Origin: Mesorhizobium sp.
GTDB taxonomy: Bacteria > Pseudomonadota > Alphaproteobacteria > Rhizobiales > Rhizobiaceae
DNA: 64,000 nucleotides
Assembly: GCF_004962245.1 (NCBI RefSeq)
Contig: NZ_SUHQ01000013.1
Coordinates: 62,001-126,000, forward strand
Direction of reading: 5' to 3'
The position numbers were made by a program, and so were the translations under genes. The notes beneath the pieces are model-generated. The model saw only the letters and a list, made by a program, of their open reading frames with translations, was not told the DNA's origin and ran no database searches. This document shows positions 8,904 to 18,351 of the stretch, one piece after another (position 1 is the first letter of the stretch; every line of letters starts with the position of its first letter).

Positions 8904-10286
8904 GTGCGTCAGGCGTTGTCGGGCATTCTCTCCAAATCCGTGTCCTCTCTGAAAACGATCATGATCCTCGCTTTGGCGATGACATTTGTCGTTGCCGGCG
9001 TGGCTCCGTCCTTGGCGGCCAAGTCGGCGGCCATCGTCATGGACGCAAAGACCGGCAAGGTGCTTTATTCTTCGAATGCCGACGGCCGGCGCTATCCCGC
9101 CTCGCTCACCAAGATGATGACGCTTTACCTGACCTTCGAGGCCATGGCGAAAGGCAAGATCAGCAAGAATTCCCGGGTCGTCTTCTCGGCCAACGCTGCC
9201 GCAGAACCGCCGACGAAACTTGGTGTCCGGCCGGGCGGCGCGATCACGGTCGAGACCGCGATCCTGTCGATGGTGACCAAGTCGGCAAACGACTCGGCAA
9301 CGGCACTCGGTGAACTTCTCGGCGGCAATGAAACCAACTTCGCCCATATGATGACGGCCAAGGCGCGGGCACTGGGCATGAAGGGAACCGTTTTCCGCAA
9401 CGCCCACGGCTTGCCAAACCCCGGCCAGTTCACCACGGCGCGCGACATGGCGGTGCTCGGCATCGCGCTGCGGGAGCACTTTCCCCAATATTACGGCTAT
9501 TTCTCGCAGCGTTCCTTTCTCTATGGCCGCAAACGTATCAATGGCCACAATCGCCTGCTTGGCCGCATCAAGGGCGTCGACGGCATCAAGACGGGCTATA
9601 CCCGCGCCTCCGGCTACAATCTCGTCTCCTCGGTCTCCGACGGCGACCGTCGCATCGTCGCAGTGGTCATAGGCGGAAAATCCGGCGGCAGCCGCGACAA
9701 CCAGATGGCCGGATTGATCAATACGTATATGCCGAAGGCGTCGTCGCGCGGCAGCGGCATGCTGGTGGCCAAGGCCAGCGGCGGCAACCCGATCACCGCG
9801 CTGGCAAAAGTGTTCCTGCCCAAGGACGACGCACCGACACCGGACAGCAAGCCGGACGGCGATGCCATTGCCTCCCTTGTTGAGGAAACCGAGCCTGTCG
9901 TTGAAGAAGCCGCCCCGGTCGTTCAGACCAGGAAGATCAAGGCAGTGGCCGAGGCCACCGTGGACGACGTGGCGACCGCACGGGTCGCAGCAGCCTACGC
10001 CGAGCCGGCGGACGTCGATCCCGTCAAGACGGCATCGGTGCCGTCCGGTTGGGCAGTACAGGTCGCCTCTTCGCCAAAACAGTCCGAAGCCCAGGCCGTC
10101 CTCGACAAGACGAGCAAGCAGGCGCCTTCGGTCCTGGCCGATGCCGCGGGCTTCACCGTCGCCTTCGAAAAAGACGGCGTCACCTACTACCGCGCCCGGT
10201 TCGGCTTTGGTTCGAAGACAGCCGCCTGGAAAGCCTGCAACGCCCTGAAGAAAAAGAAAATCGAATGCTACGCCGTCCAGCAGTAG
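8904..10286 (+). CDS. D-alanyl-D-alanine carboxypeptidase with C-terminal SPOR domain
   Basis: A 460-residue serine-type penicillin-binding carboxypeptidase that trims the terminal D-Ala from peptidoglycan stem peptides. The catalytic motifs are SLTK (67-70), SAN (127-129) and KTG (229-231). A signal peptide ends near SLA-AKS (about residue 39). A low-complexity Glu/Ala/Val linker leads to a SPOR domain (about 382-460), which binds denuded septal glycan and so points to a role at division sites. The start is GTG (VRQALSG), preceded by AAGGA at 7-bp spacing; the in-frame TTG 14 codons upstream has no such site. Confidence 0.92.
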   Translation: MRQALSGILSKSVSSLKTIMILALAMTFVVAGVAPSLAAKSAAIVMDAKTGKVLYSSNADGRRYPASLTKMMTLYLTFEAMAKGKISKNSRVVFSANAAAEPPTKLGVRPGGAITVETAILSMVTKSANDSATALGELLGGNETNFAHMMTAKARALGMKGTVFRNAHGLPNPGQFTTARDMAVLGIALREHFPQYYGYFSQRSFLYGRKRINGHNRLLGRIKGVDGIKTGYTRASGYNLVSSVSDGDRRIVAVVIGGKSGGSRDNQMAGLINTYMPKASSRGSGMLVAKASGGNPITALAKVFLPKDDAPTPDSKPDGDAIASLVEETEPVVEEAAPVVQTRKIKAVAEATVDDVATARVAAAYAEPADVDPVKTASVPSGWAVQVASSPKQSEAQAVLDKTSKQAPSVLADAAGFTVAFEKDGVTYYRARFGFGSKTAAWKACNALKKKKIECYAVQQ

Positions 10287-10332
10287 GGCAGCGTGGAAAG
10301 ACACCTCCCGGAAAATTCTGCGTCGAAGGAGA

Positions 10333-11031
10333 CTAATGGTGATTGGAGAGCAAGACGTCCTTGGCTTCGTTGATCCGCGCCGCCAGGAAAGACGTGCCAC
10401 CGATATCGGGGTGCAGGCGCTGCATCAGGCGGCGGTGCGCCTTGCGGACATCCGCCGCGGCGGCCCCCGCTTCAAGACCAAGGATCTTGTAGGCCTCCTC
10501 CTTAGTCATGGAGCCAGAACCTGGCGAAACACCCAGCCCTTCGCCACCGTTCGTCTCAGCGTCTTTGCGCCAGACGGGAAATCTGCCGTCAAGATACGTC
10601 TCTAGCAACTGGCGACTCTCCGGGTCGCCGGAGAGCTCGCGATAAAGCTGCTGCAATTCCGCAAGGCCCATCGTACCAAGCATCTTGCCTTCATGGCGGC
10701 CGGCGAGCACGAGCCCCTCCAGACTGCCGCTATCGTGATCAAGCTCCATTTCGAGTGCCGCGGTGCGCACTGTCGAATGCTTGCCCGGCTCCAGTTTCGC
10801 GGTCGGCCGTTTCATCCGCATCGAGCCATACCAGGCGAGCGCCGCCGACAGGATCAAGCCGCCGAGGCCTTGGCGTCCGACCAGAAGCAGGGCAACGCCG
10901 ATCAGCGCCAGCAGGACCGGCCCAAGCGTTCTCATCGTGCTTGCGAGTCTCGCGGGGTCGGCGCGCAGGAAAACCATGGCCGCGCCAAGCAGCACCAGAA
11001 GCAACGCCACGAATAGAAAAAGCGCGCCCAT
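10333..11031 (-). CDS. Membrane-anchored J-domain protein
   Basis: A 232-residue protein with two N-terminal transmembrane helices (about 1-20 and 35-68) and a C-terminal J domain carrying HPD at 207-209. This TIM14/DjlA-like layout suggests a co-chaperone that recruits DnaK to the inner membrane. No Gly/Phe region or zinc fingers are present. The start codon overlaps the stop of the preceding VWA gene (TAATG), implying translational coupling and a shared job. Confidence 0.82.
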   Translation of the reverse strand: MGALFLFVALLLVLLGAAMVFLRADPARLASTMRTLGPVLLALIGVALLLVGRQGLGGLILSAALAWYGSMRMKRPTAKLEPGKHSTVRTAALEMELDHDSGSLEGLVLAGRHEGKMLGTMGLAELQQLYRELSGDPESRQLLETYLDGRFPVWRKDAETNGGEGLGVSPGSGSMTKEEAYKILGLEAGAAAADVRKAHRRLMQRLHPDIGGTSFLAARINEAKDVLLSNHH

Positions 11032-11762
11032 TATTTCCTGCCGCCCCGCAGATGCTCGATCATCAGCTGGTCTTCCGGCCTGCCCCTGGCTTCCAGTGCC
11101 TTCAGCCCGCCGGTCGCAAACACGGCGACCGCCGAAAGCAGGCTGGCCAAGGTTGCGGCAGCCCGCCGATCAAATCGGAACCAAGCCCCTTTGGACAGCC
11201 GTGCAATTTCCTTGAACGCCTTTTCTGCGCCGGAATCATGGCCTTCCTGAAAGACGAAGACAGGAACGCCGTGCAGGCCAAGGCTGCCGGCCTTCTCGGC
11301 CAGGTCGTCGATATTTTCTTCCATCGCATCGCCGATATAGACCAGGGCGTTGACCTTGGCCGCCGCCGTCTGTTTCAGCGCATGGGCGAGTACCTTGCCG
11401 ATCTGGGTGTGGCCGCTGCGGCATTCGATCCGCGTCATCAACTGCTTCAAGGCGTTCGTGTCGGTAACGAAGCCGGACGAACGGCATTCACCGAGGCCGC
11501 GAAAATAGACCAGTTGGACGCTGAGCGCTCCAGCCTTGCCGACGGCGTCGAACATCTCGCCCTGCAGCGCACAGGCGAGATCCCAGGTCGGCTGGCGGCT
11601 CATCGTCGCGTCGAGTGAGAGAATCAGCCTGCCAGAGCCGGTCGCGGACGCAGCGAGCGTCCTTGCCTGACGGATAAAGGCGTCGATCTCGCCGGCGCTC
11701 GATTGGGACTCGACCGGAGCGGGATTGGCCTTCGCAGGCACGGGCTGCTTCTTGTCGCTCAT
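11031..11762 (-). CDS. VWA-domain protein, alphaproteobacterial conserved
   Basis: A 243-residue cytoplasmic protein. A Pro/Ala-rich N-terminus is followed by a von Willebrand A-like fold with the degenerate MIDAS sequence LDATMSR (D-x-T-x-S), an ALVYIGDAMEE strand and a C-terminal RFDRRAAATLASLL helix. The metal-site variant suggests a protein-interaction role, not an enzyme. I placed the start at the second ATG (MSDKKQ); an ATG 15 codons earlier is possible and neither has a strong ribosome site. It is coupled to the downstream J-domain gene by a TAATG overlap. The function is unknown. Confidence 0.72.
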   Translation of the reverse strand: MSDKKQPVPAKANPAPVESQSSAGEIDAFIRQARTLAASATGSGRLILSLDATMSRQPTWDLACALQGEMFDAVGKAGALSVQLVYFRGLGECRSSGFVTDTNALKQLMTRIECRSGHTQIGKVLAHALKQTAAAKVNALVYIGDAMEENIDDLAEKAGSLGLHGVPVFVFQEGHDSGAEKAFKEIARLSKGAWFRFDRRAAATLASLLSAVAVFATGGLKALEARGRPEDQLMIEHLRGGRK

Positions 11763-11854
11763 GAGATTGAAGATGTGGCGTTGTCGCCCAGCTTGCAAGC
11801 CCGCCATGAGGCGACCTAGAGCGGCGATCGCAGCAGCTTTGAATTCAGGCCTTC

Positions 11855-12292
11855 CTAGAGAAGGCCGAGGTCGGCAAGTTCACGCCTGAGTTTCGGCGGC
11901 ATCTCGACCAATCCCGTTTTCCCCTTGCCGAGATCGACGGGGGCGTCCGACGGTTTCAGGTAGCGCCAGCCCTGAAAGGCGCGACGCGGCTGCCAGTCGG
12001 TGCGCACGACCTCGGGGTCGAGGATCAGGTGACAACGGCCAATGCCTTCACTGTCGGTGAAAGGACGGATTTCGGTGATCAACTGGCGGCACTGCACATT
12101 GCCCTTGATCACCCAGTAGAGGGAACCGCCGTCGGTGACTTCGGCGCCGCGCGTCGGCACCATGCGTGTGGTGTGGTAATGCTCGGCCGGCTCACCGGCG
12201 CGCTGCCGTTCGTCGAGGCGGAAGGCAATCCACTCTTCGAGATCCTCCACGCTGTCGCAGCCGACACAGAGCTTTATGAGATTGAGAGACAT
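11855..12292 (-). CDS. DUF1489-family protein
   Basis: A 145-residue protein with the family's opening LIKLCVGCDSVEDLE, a central YWVIKGNVQCRQLI strand, and a C-terminal WRYLKPSDAPVDL region. DUF1489 is widespread in alphaproteobacteria and has no known function. There is no signal peptide or membrane segment. It is flanked by sdaA and the VWA gene on the same strand, with gaps near 90-100 bp, so linkage is weak. Confidence 0.88.
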   Translation of the reverse strand: MSLNLIKLCVGCDSVEDLEEWIAFRLDERQRAGEPAEHYHTTRMVPTRGAEVTDGGSLYWVIKGNVQCRQLITEIRPFTDSEGIGRCHLILDPEVVRTDWQPRRAFQGWRYLKPSDAPVDLGKGKTGLVEMPPKLRRELADLGLL

Positions 12293-12394
12293 GGATTAAG
12301 GTTTAGTCCGGCAGGCGAAGGCGTCAACGGCCTGGTCGACTTTCTCCACAGTGCCAGTCTCCCCAGCGCCAGTCTCCGCGGTACAAGGTTTGGC

Positions 12395-13798
12395 TCAGCA
12401 CTCGACGATGTTGACGGCCAGTCCGCCGAGGCTGGTTTCCTTGTATTTCTCGTTCATGTCGAGGCCGGTTTGGCGCATGGTCTCGATCGCGGCATCGAGC
12501 GGCACGAAATGAACGCCGTCGCCCTTGATGGCCAGCGAAGCGGCAGTCACCGCCTTGACGGCGCCGAGTGCGTTGCGTTCGATGCAAGGCACCTGCACCA
12601 GCCCGCCGACCGGATCGCAGGTCATGCCGAGATGATGTTCGAGCGCGATTTCGGCGGCGTTCTCGACCTGCTCGGGCGTGCCGCCCATGACGGCGCACAA
12701 TCCCGCCGCCGCCATCGCCGAAGCCGAACCGACCTCGCCTTGGCAGCCGACTTCGGCGCCCGAGATCGAGGCGTTGGTCTTGATGATGCCGCCGATCGCC
12801 GCCGCGGTCAGCAGGAAATCGCGGATGCTCGGCTGGTCGGCCTCGGGATGGAAATGCAGCCAGTAGCGCAGCACCGCGGGCAGCGTGCCCGCGGCACCAT
12901 TGGTCGGCGCGGTGACAACGCGCCCGCCGGCGGCGTTCTCCTCGTTCACCGCCATGGCATAGATCGATAGCCAGTCATTGGCGAGCAGCGGGTTGGGCCG
13001 GTTCTGTTGCCATTGCTCCTGCAGTTTGTCATGCAATTGGCGCGCGCGGCGGCGCACCTTCAACCCGCCCGGCATAATACCGTCCTGCGACAGGCCGCGC
13101 TCAATGCAGCTCTTCATGGCGCTCCAGATGCCGTCGAGGCCGGCGTCGAGCTCCTCGCGCGACATCTGCGTCTCTTCGTTGACGCGCTTCATATCGGCGA
13201 TGGAAAGGCCGCTTTTCGCAGCCATCGACAGCATCTCGACGGCGTTCTTGAAGGGGTATGGAACCTTCTTGCCTTCGGTCGTCACCGAGCCCTTGGCCTT
13301 CATCCGCTGCAGTTCCTCCTCGGAAACCACGAAGCCGCCGCCGATCGAATAGTAGATACGCTTGAGCAACACGCGGTCGTCGGCATCATAGGCGGAGAAG
13401 GTCATGCCGTTGGCGTGGCCGGAAAGCGGCGTCTTGCGATCCAGCACCAGATCCGTCGCCGGGTCGAATCGATAGGAGGGATGGCCGGGCGGTGAGATCC
13501 GCTTCTCGGCAGCGATGCGGGCGCAGATCTCATCGGCCTGATCGGGGTCTACCGTCTGCGGCGTCTGGCCGGCAAGACCCAGCAGGACGGCGCGGTCGCT
13601 GCCATGGCCGATGCCGGTATAGGCCAGCGAGCCGTGCAGGCTGGCGGCGATGCGGTCGACCCTGGCGCCGGACGGACGTGGCCAGTCGTCTCCCGCGACT
13701 TCGTCGAGAAAACGCCGCGCAGCCGTCATCGGCCCCATCGTGTGCGAACTCGATGGTCCGATGCCGATCTTGAACAGGTCGAAAACCGAAAGGAACAC
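12395..13798 (-). CDS. sdaA: L-serine ammonia-lyase (L-serine dehydratase), iron-sulfur type
   Basis: A 467-residue enzyme converting L-serine to pyruvate and ammonia using a [4Fe-4S] cluster. The beta domain opens with [22 protein letters not shown]. The alpha domain carries the likely cluster cysteines in [14 protein letters not shown] and VPCIERN. I chose a GTG start (VFLSVFDL) with AGGAGAG about 9 bases upstream; an upstream ATG 42 codons away would add non-homologous sequence. It is divergent from the DUF599 gene. Confidence 0.95.
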   Translation of the reverse strand: MFLSVFDLFKIGIGPSSSHTMGPMTAARRFLDEVAGDDWPRPSGARVDRIAASLHGSLAYTGIGHGSDRAVLLGLAGQTPQTVDPDQADEICARIAAEKRISPPGHPSYRFDPATDLVLDRKTPLSGHANGMTFSAYDADDRVLLKRIYYSIGGGFVVSEEELQRMKAKGSVTTEGKKVPYPFKNAVEMLSMAAKSGLSIADMKRVNEETQMSREELDAGLDGIWSAMKSCIERGLSQDGIMPGGLKVRRRARQLHDKLQEQWQQNRPNPLLANDWLSIYAMAVNEENAAGGRVVTAPTNGAAGTLPAVLRYWLHFHPEADQPSIRDFLLTAAAIGGIIKTNASISGAEVGCQGEVGSASAMAAAGLCAVMGGTPEQVENAAEIALEHHLGMTCDPVGGLVQVPCIERNALGAVKAVTAASLAIKGDGVHFVPLDAAIETMRQTGLDMNEKYKETSLGGLAVNIVEC

Positions 13799-13959
13799 GC
13801 GCTGCTCTCTCCTATTGAAATTTACATATAGGAATTCTTGTGATGTTTCCGCTCTTTCGAAGATGGCGGCGCCGCACCTGCCGACCTTGTTTGCTCCGGC
13901 AGCGACATCATTGCGTTCTGCCATCGAAGCGGCGCTACGGCTTGTGGTAAAAGGGTCGT

Positions 13960-14715
13960 ATGGGCGATTCCTTCCATTTGTCGACTGCAGACCTCGCGGC
14001 GCTGGCCTTCTTCCTCTTCGTATGGGTGCTGCATACGCTCGCCTCCGACGGAAAGCTGGTCAGCCGCATGTCGCTGACGACGGCGATGAACGCCCAGCGT
14101 GAAGCCTGGATGCGGACCATGGCCGAACGCGAAATCCGCATCGTCGACACCGCCATCATGGCAGGTCTTCAACAGGGAACCGCGTTCTTCGCCTCCAGTT
14201 CGCTGATTGCGATCGGTGGCTGTTTTGCCCTGCTCGGAGCCTCCGACCAGGTTCTTTCGGTACTGAGCGACCTGCCGCTCGGCGCGACATCATCCCGCTC
14301 CGCCTTTCAGATGAAGGTGTTCGGATTGGTGCTGATCCTCGCTTATTCCTTCTTCAAGTTCGGCTGGGCCTATCGGCTGTTCAACTATTGCTCGATCCTG
14401 ATCGGCGCGGTCCCGATCCTGCATGGCGATGCCTCACGCAACCCGGTTACCGAAACGGCAGTGTGGCGGGCGGCGCGCATGAACATGCTGGCCGGAAAAC
14501 ATTTTAATTCAGGCCTGCGCGGCGTGTTCTTTTCGATCGGTTATCTCGGCTGGTTTGTCGATCCAATGGTGTTCGTGCTGTCGACGCTGCTGTTGCTGGC
14601 GGTTCTGGTGCGTCGCCAGTTCTTCTCGGCAGCGCGGCAAGCCGTGATCGGTCAGCCGTCCGAGCCAGCACCGGGTCCGGGGAAAGGCCCGTCGATGCGG
14701 CCCGACAGCCAGTAG
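13960..14715 (+). CDS. DUF599-family membrane protein
   Basis: A 251-residue inner-membrane protein with about four hydrophobic segments (near 9-27, 72-95, 115-145 and 190-225) and the conserved cytoplasmic REWMRTMAEREIRIVDTAI-like stretch after the first helix. The family has no assigned function. The last 64 bp overlap, on the opposite strand, with the end of the convergent YdcF gene, so the Pro/Gly-rich tails of both proteins share the same DNA. Confidence 0.85.
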   Translation: MGDSFHLSTADLAALAFFLFVWVLHTLASDGKLVSRMSLTTAMNAQREAWMRTMAEREIRIVDTAIMAGLQQGTAFFASSSLIAIGGCFALLGASDQVLSVLSDLPLGATSSRSAFQMKVFGLVLILAYSFFKFGWAYRLFNYCSILIGAVPILHGDASRNPVTETAVWRAARMNMLAGKHFNSGLRGVFFSIGYLGWFVDPMVFVLSTLLLLAVLVRRQFFSAARQAVIGQPSEPAPGPGKGPSMRPDSQ

Positions 14716-15461
14716 GCGACGAGCCCGATCCATTCACGGACCGCCGTGGTCGTGGTCTGCAGCGACCCGGAGGGATCGTCGCGAAACAGGCCGATGCCGT
14801 CCTTGCCGGAGGTGCGGTAGTCGACTGGCCAGGGAACGGTCGCGAAGCCGGCCTTGTCGAACAGCGCCTTGGCGCGCGGCATGTGGAAGGCCGAGGTCAC
14901 CAGCAGCCAGGTCTCGCCCGGTTTCGGGGCGACCAGTTTCTTGGTGAAGAGGGCATTCTCGTAAGTGCTGCGGGATTTGTCTTCGAGGATCAGACGGTCG
15001 GCCGACACGCCAAAGGCGGTGAGCAGGCGCGGCGCCGTCGTCGCGTCACCCTCGTCCGCCAGCATCAGTCCGCTAGGGCCGCCGGAGATGACCAGCTTCG
15101 CCATCGGAAAGCGCCGCGCAAGGATCGCGGCTTCGACGAAACGATCCCCGCTTGCGTTCAGCTCATAGCCGCCGCGCACCACATTGACGGCGCCCTCCAG
15201 GCCACCGCCGAGCACAACGATTCCATCAACCTTTTCCGGCAGCGGCGGGCGCGGAAAACGCTCTTCCAACGGATTGAGCATCATTGCGCCAAGCGGGGTC
15301 CAGGCCGACAGCCCGAGGATCAGGAAGGCGAGCAAACTGCCGGTGGCCGCCAGCCGCCGTCGGCCAACCATTGCCGCAAGCAACCCGGCCAACAGCAGGA
15401 CAATCGATAAATTCAGAGGCTGGACGAGGAGCCAAAATACCTTGGAAAGATAGTAGAACAC
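14652..15461 (-). CDS. YdcF/SanA-family (DUF218) membrane protein
   Basis: A 269-residue protein with two N-terminal transmembrane helices (about 15-33 and 38-60) and a periplasmic DUF218 domain containing GIVVLGGGLEG, KLVISGGPSG and WLLVTSAFHMPRA. ElyC/SanA relatives take part in envelope maintenance and vancomycin tolerance, with no defined reaction. The Pro/Gly-rich C-terminus lies over the 3' end of the convergent DUF599 gene. Confidence 0.87.
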   Translation of the reverse strand: MFYYLSKVFWLLVQPLNLSIVLLLAGLLAAMVGRRRLAATGSLLAFLILGLSAWTPLGAMMLNPLEERFPRPPLPEKVDGIVVLGGGLEGAVNVVRGGYELNASGDRFVEAAILARRFPMAKLVISGGPSGLMLADEGDATTAPRLLTAFGVSADRLILEDKSRSTYENALFTKKLVAPKPGETWLLVTSAFHMPRAKALFDKAGFATVPWPVDYRTSGKDGIGLFRDDPSGSLQTTTTAVREWIGLVAYWLSGRIDGPFPGPGAGSDG

Positions 15462-15489
15462 CCCTCACCCCTTCAGATGGGAGACGACA

Positions 15490-17055
15490 CTACCACCACT
15501 TTTCCGGCTGGAACGTACCCGCCGCCTGTTCGATAACATGGGCGGTCTGGAACAAGGTTTCCTCGTCGAAGGGCCGGCCGATGAGCTGCAGGCCGAGCGG
15601 CAGGCCCTTGGCGTCGAGCCCAGCGGGCACGGCGATACCCGGCAGCCCGGCCATGTTGACGGTCACCGTGAAGATGTCGTTGAGATACATCTTGACCGGA
15701 TCGGCGGCCATGTCCTCATCGGCGATGCCAAAGGCGGCGGACGGCGTCGCCGGCGTCAGGATGACGTCGACACCCGCCGCGAATGCATTTTCGAAATCCC
15801 GCTTGATGAGGTTCCGCACCTTCTGCGCCTGCAGATAGTAGGCGTCGTAGTAGCCGGCGGAGAGCACGTAAGTGCCGATCATGATGCGGCGTTTGACCTC
15901 GCGGCCGAAACCGGCGGCACGGGTCTTCTCGTACATGTCGACGATGTCCTTGCCCGGCACGCGCAATCCATAGCGGACGCCGTCATAACGGGCGAGGTTC
16001 GACGAAGCTTCGGCCGGCGCCACGATGTAATAGGCCGGCAGCGCATATTTGGTATGCGGAAGCGAAATGTCGACGATCTCGGCACCGGCATCTCTGAGCC
16101 AGGCAATGCCCTTCTGCCACAGCGCCTCGATCTCCTCGGGCATGCCGTCGACGCGATATTCCCTGGGGATGCCCACCTTCATGCCCTTGATCGGCTTACC
16201 GATCGCCGCCTCGTAGTCCGGCACCGGCCGGTCGACCGAAGTGGTGTCTTTCGGATCGACCGACGCCATGGATTTCAACAGGATCGCGGCATCGCGCACA
16301 TCGCGGGCGATCGGTCCGGCCTGGTCGAGCGACGAAGCGAAGGCGACGATGCCCCAGCGCGAGCAGCGACCGTAGGTCGGCTTGATGCCGACCGTGCCGG
16401 TGAAGGCGGCGGGCTGACGGATCGAGCCGCCAGTGTCGGTGGCGGTGGCGCCGGCACACAAGAGCGCCGAAACGGCGGAGGCCGAGCCGCCCGACGAGCC
16501 GCCCGGCACAAGCTGCGCATTGTCCAGCGTGCGCGCGGTCCTGGCGCCGCCGGCCGAGACGAAGCCGCCATCGCCCTGATGCGTGGTCGGCATCACCACC
16601 GTGTCCACGCGCGAACGCCGCCACGGATTGACGACAGGGCCGTAGTAGGAGGTCTCGTTGGACGAGCCCATGGCGAACTCGTCCATGTTGAGCTTGCCGA
16701 GCATGACGGCGCCGTCGGCCCACAGATTGGCGGTGACGGTCGATTCGTAATGCGGCTTGAACCCATCCAGCACATGGCTGCAGGCCTGGGTGTGGATGCC
16801 TTCGGTGCCGAACAGGTCCTTGATCCCGAGCGGAATGCCTTCGAGCGACCCGCCCTCGCCCTTTGCCAGCTTCGCGTCCGAAGCCTTGGCCATGTCGCGC
16901 GCCTTTTCGTCGGTGACGACGACATAGGCGTTGAGCGCCGGATTGGCCCGCTCGATCGCCGACAGATAGGCTTCGGTGATCTCGGTTGCCGTGATTTCCT
17001 TGGCGCGCAGCTTGGCGCGGGCCTGCGAAATCGTCAGGTGGGTCAGGTCGCTCAT
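15490..17055 (-). CDS. gatA: GatA, Asp-tRNA(Asn)/Glu-tRNA(Gln) amidotransferase subunit A
   Basis: A 521-residue amidase-signature subunit that releases ammonia from glutamine for GatB. The catalytic Lys79, cis-Ser187 (GGSSGG) and Ser211 (DTGGSIRQP) are all present. Lys79 has the same index as in Staphylococcus aureus GatA, but the serines lie 33 residues later, marking an insertion at about 147-180. The start ATG overlaps the preceding GNAT gene's stop (TGATG), which I used to reject an ATG 11 codons upstream. gatB is not in the window. Confidence 0.96.
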   Translation of the reverse strand: MSDLTHLTISQARAKLRAKEITATEITEAYLSAIERANPALNAYVVVTDEKARDMAKASDAKLAKGEGGSLEGIPLGIKDLFGTEGIHTQACSHVLDGFKPHYESTVTANLWADGAVMLGKLNMDEFAMGSSNETSYYGPVVNPWRRSRVDTVVMPTTHQGDGGFVSAGGARTARTLDNAQLVPGGSSGGSASAVSALLCAGATATDTGGSIRQPAAFTGTVGIKPTYGRCSRWGIVAFASSLDQAGPIARDVRDAAILLKSMASVDPKDTTSVDRPVPDYEAAIGKPIKGMKVGIPREYRVDGMPEEIEALWQKGIAWLRDAGAEIVDISLPHTKYALPAYYIVAPAEASSNLARYDGVRYGLRVPGKDIVDMYEKTRAAGFGREVKRRIMIGTYVLSAGYYDAYYLQAQKVRNLIKRDFENAFAAGVDVILTPATPSAAFGIADEDMAADPVKMYLNDIFTVTVNMAGLPGIAVPAGLDAKGLPLGLQLIGRPFDEETLFQTAHVIEQAAGTFQPEKWW

Positions 17056-17513
17056 CAGGTAAGGCTCTTTTCGTAAAACACCGACCACTCGGAATCGGGA
17101 TAGTCCAGCACCGGGCCGCAGCGCGAAAATCCGGCGCGTTCATAAACTGTCCATGCAGCCGGATGGCGGTCGCCCGTCTCCAGCACCAGGCGCTTCAGCC
17201 CTTCACTGCGCGCCAGCGCCTCGACCCGCTCGACGATCTTCGCGCCGATCTTCTGGCCGCGATGCGAAGGCCGCGTGTACATGCGCTTGACCTCGCCAAT
17301 GGCGCCATCGTGACGCTTCAGCGCGCCGCAGCCTATGGCAAGGCCGTTGTCGCGAGCGATGAAGACAGTCGTTTCCTTGTCGGCCATCTGCTCGACGGTC
17401 ATGTGGTAGCAGTGCTCCGGTGGCGTCAATTCCAGCAGCGTGTCGTTGAGCTCCTCGACCAGCCCGCGCACATCGTCCTGCAGCGGCGTCTCGATGGCGA
17501 TCTCGATTGCCAT
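17055..17513 (-). CDS. GNAT-family N-acetyltransferase between gatC and gatA
   Basis: A 152-residue acetyltransferase. Motif A shows [19 protein letters not shown] with the acetyl-CoA-binding R/Q-x-x-G-x-G/A pattern, followed by [22 protein letters not shown]. The substrate is unknown; relatives acetylate small amines, antibiotics or protein N-termini. It lies 6 bp after gatC and overlaps the gatA start by one base, so it is translated as part of the amidotransferase operon. Confidence 0.88.
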   Translation of the reverse strand: MAIEIAIETPLQDDVRGLVEELNDTLLELTPPEHCYHMTVEQMADKETTVFIARDNGLAIGCGALKRHDGAIGEVKRMYTRPSHRGQKIGAKIVERVEALARSEGLKRLVLETGDRHPAAWTVYERAGFSRCGPVLDYPDSEWSVFYEKSLT

Positions 17514-17519
17514 CGCTGC

Positions 17520-17807
17520 CTACTCCACGACCTTCGGAACGAGGAAGAAATTCTCTTCGGTCGCCGGCGCATTGGCGACGATATCGGCAGCCTTGCCACC
17601 ATCGGTGACGACATCCTGGCGTTTCTTCATCTCCATCGGTATCACCGAGGTCATCGGCTCGACGCCGGAAACGTCGACCTCGTTCAACTGCTCGACAAAG
17701 CCCAGAATGGCGTTCAGCTCGCCGGTCATGCGCTCGGCATCCTCCTCGCTCACCGCGATACGGGCGAGACGCGCGACACGCTTCACAGTCTGAAGATCAA
17801 CGGACAT
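17520..17807 (-). CDS. gatC: GatC, amidotransferase subunit C
   Basis: A 95-residue subunit that wraps the GatA-GatB interface and stabilises the complex. The sequence has the typical [21 protein letters not shown]-terminal helices and ends with [10 protein letters not shown] chose the ATG of MSVDLQTV; the open frame extends 21 codons further into non-conserved sequence. It is the first gene of the gatC-GNAT-gatA unit. Confidence 0.94.
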   Translation of the reverse strand: MSVDLQTVKRVARLARIAVSEEDAERMTGELNAILGFVEQLNEVDVSGVEPMTSVIPMEMKKRQDVVTDGGKAADIVANAPATEENFFLVPKVVE

Positions 17808-17899
17808 ATTTGTTTGTGCCTCGGGAAAACCAGTCCGCGCTATAGCGGCGCGGCGTGTGCCGCGCAACATGCATCATGCCAAGAACCGAGCCAGAAGGT

Positions 17900-18316
17900 C
17901 TATGGCAGGGCCACACCGTCGCAGAGGAAATAGCTGCCGCCGTTGCCGCTCGCCTCGCTTTCGTCGTCCACGGGCCGAACCGATACCAGATCGATCTGCT
18001 TCGGGCTCAATTGCGTCACGGAGAGAACGTCCGGAAAGACATGGCCCGGCTCCTGACAAATGGCCGTCACCGCCCAGCTCGGCGAGAGCGTCGCCTTGGT
18101 GATTTGAAGGAACTCGCAATCATATTCGACGCCTTGCAGGCCACGCGCCGTCAGCACGGTGTTGCCGGCTTCGATCACCGTATCCAGCGTGTCCTTCTTG
18201 GCCTGCGCACAGAGCTCCTCCGACTCGAGATAGACGCCTTCGATGAAGTCCTCCGCGGCGGGCGCCGGGAAGGACACAGCCAGAATGGAAATGCAAAGAA
18301 GTCCCCTCGAAATCAT
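17900..18316 (-). CDS. Exported small protein of unknown function, four cysteines
   Basis: A 138-residue protein with a signal peptide ending near PAPA-AED (about residue 20). The mature part has four cysteines (ELCAQA, YDCEFL, AICQEP, FLCDG), likely forming two disulfides in the periplasm. I recognise no domain. It sits between gatC and the UPF0173 gene on the same strand but with gaps of about 90 and 35 bp. It is probably real because codon use and the signal peptide match its neighbours. Confidence 0.68.
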   Translation of the reverse strand: MISRGLLCISILAVSFPAPAAEDFIEGVYLESEELCAQAKKDTLDTVIEAGNTVLTARGLQGVEYDCEFLQITKATLSPSWAVTAICQEPGHVFPDVLSVTQLSPKQIDLVSVRPVDDESEASGNGGSYFLCDGVALP

Positions 18317-18351
18317 GTTCTCATTCCATTCTGGCGTCTACCTGGCGTCTT

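Noticed and set aside
12350..12384. Direct repeat GCCAGTCTCC twice near the sdaA end
   Set aside because: Two short copies 16 bp apart with no symmetry or regulatory context; most likely local duplication or chance.
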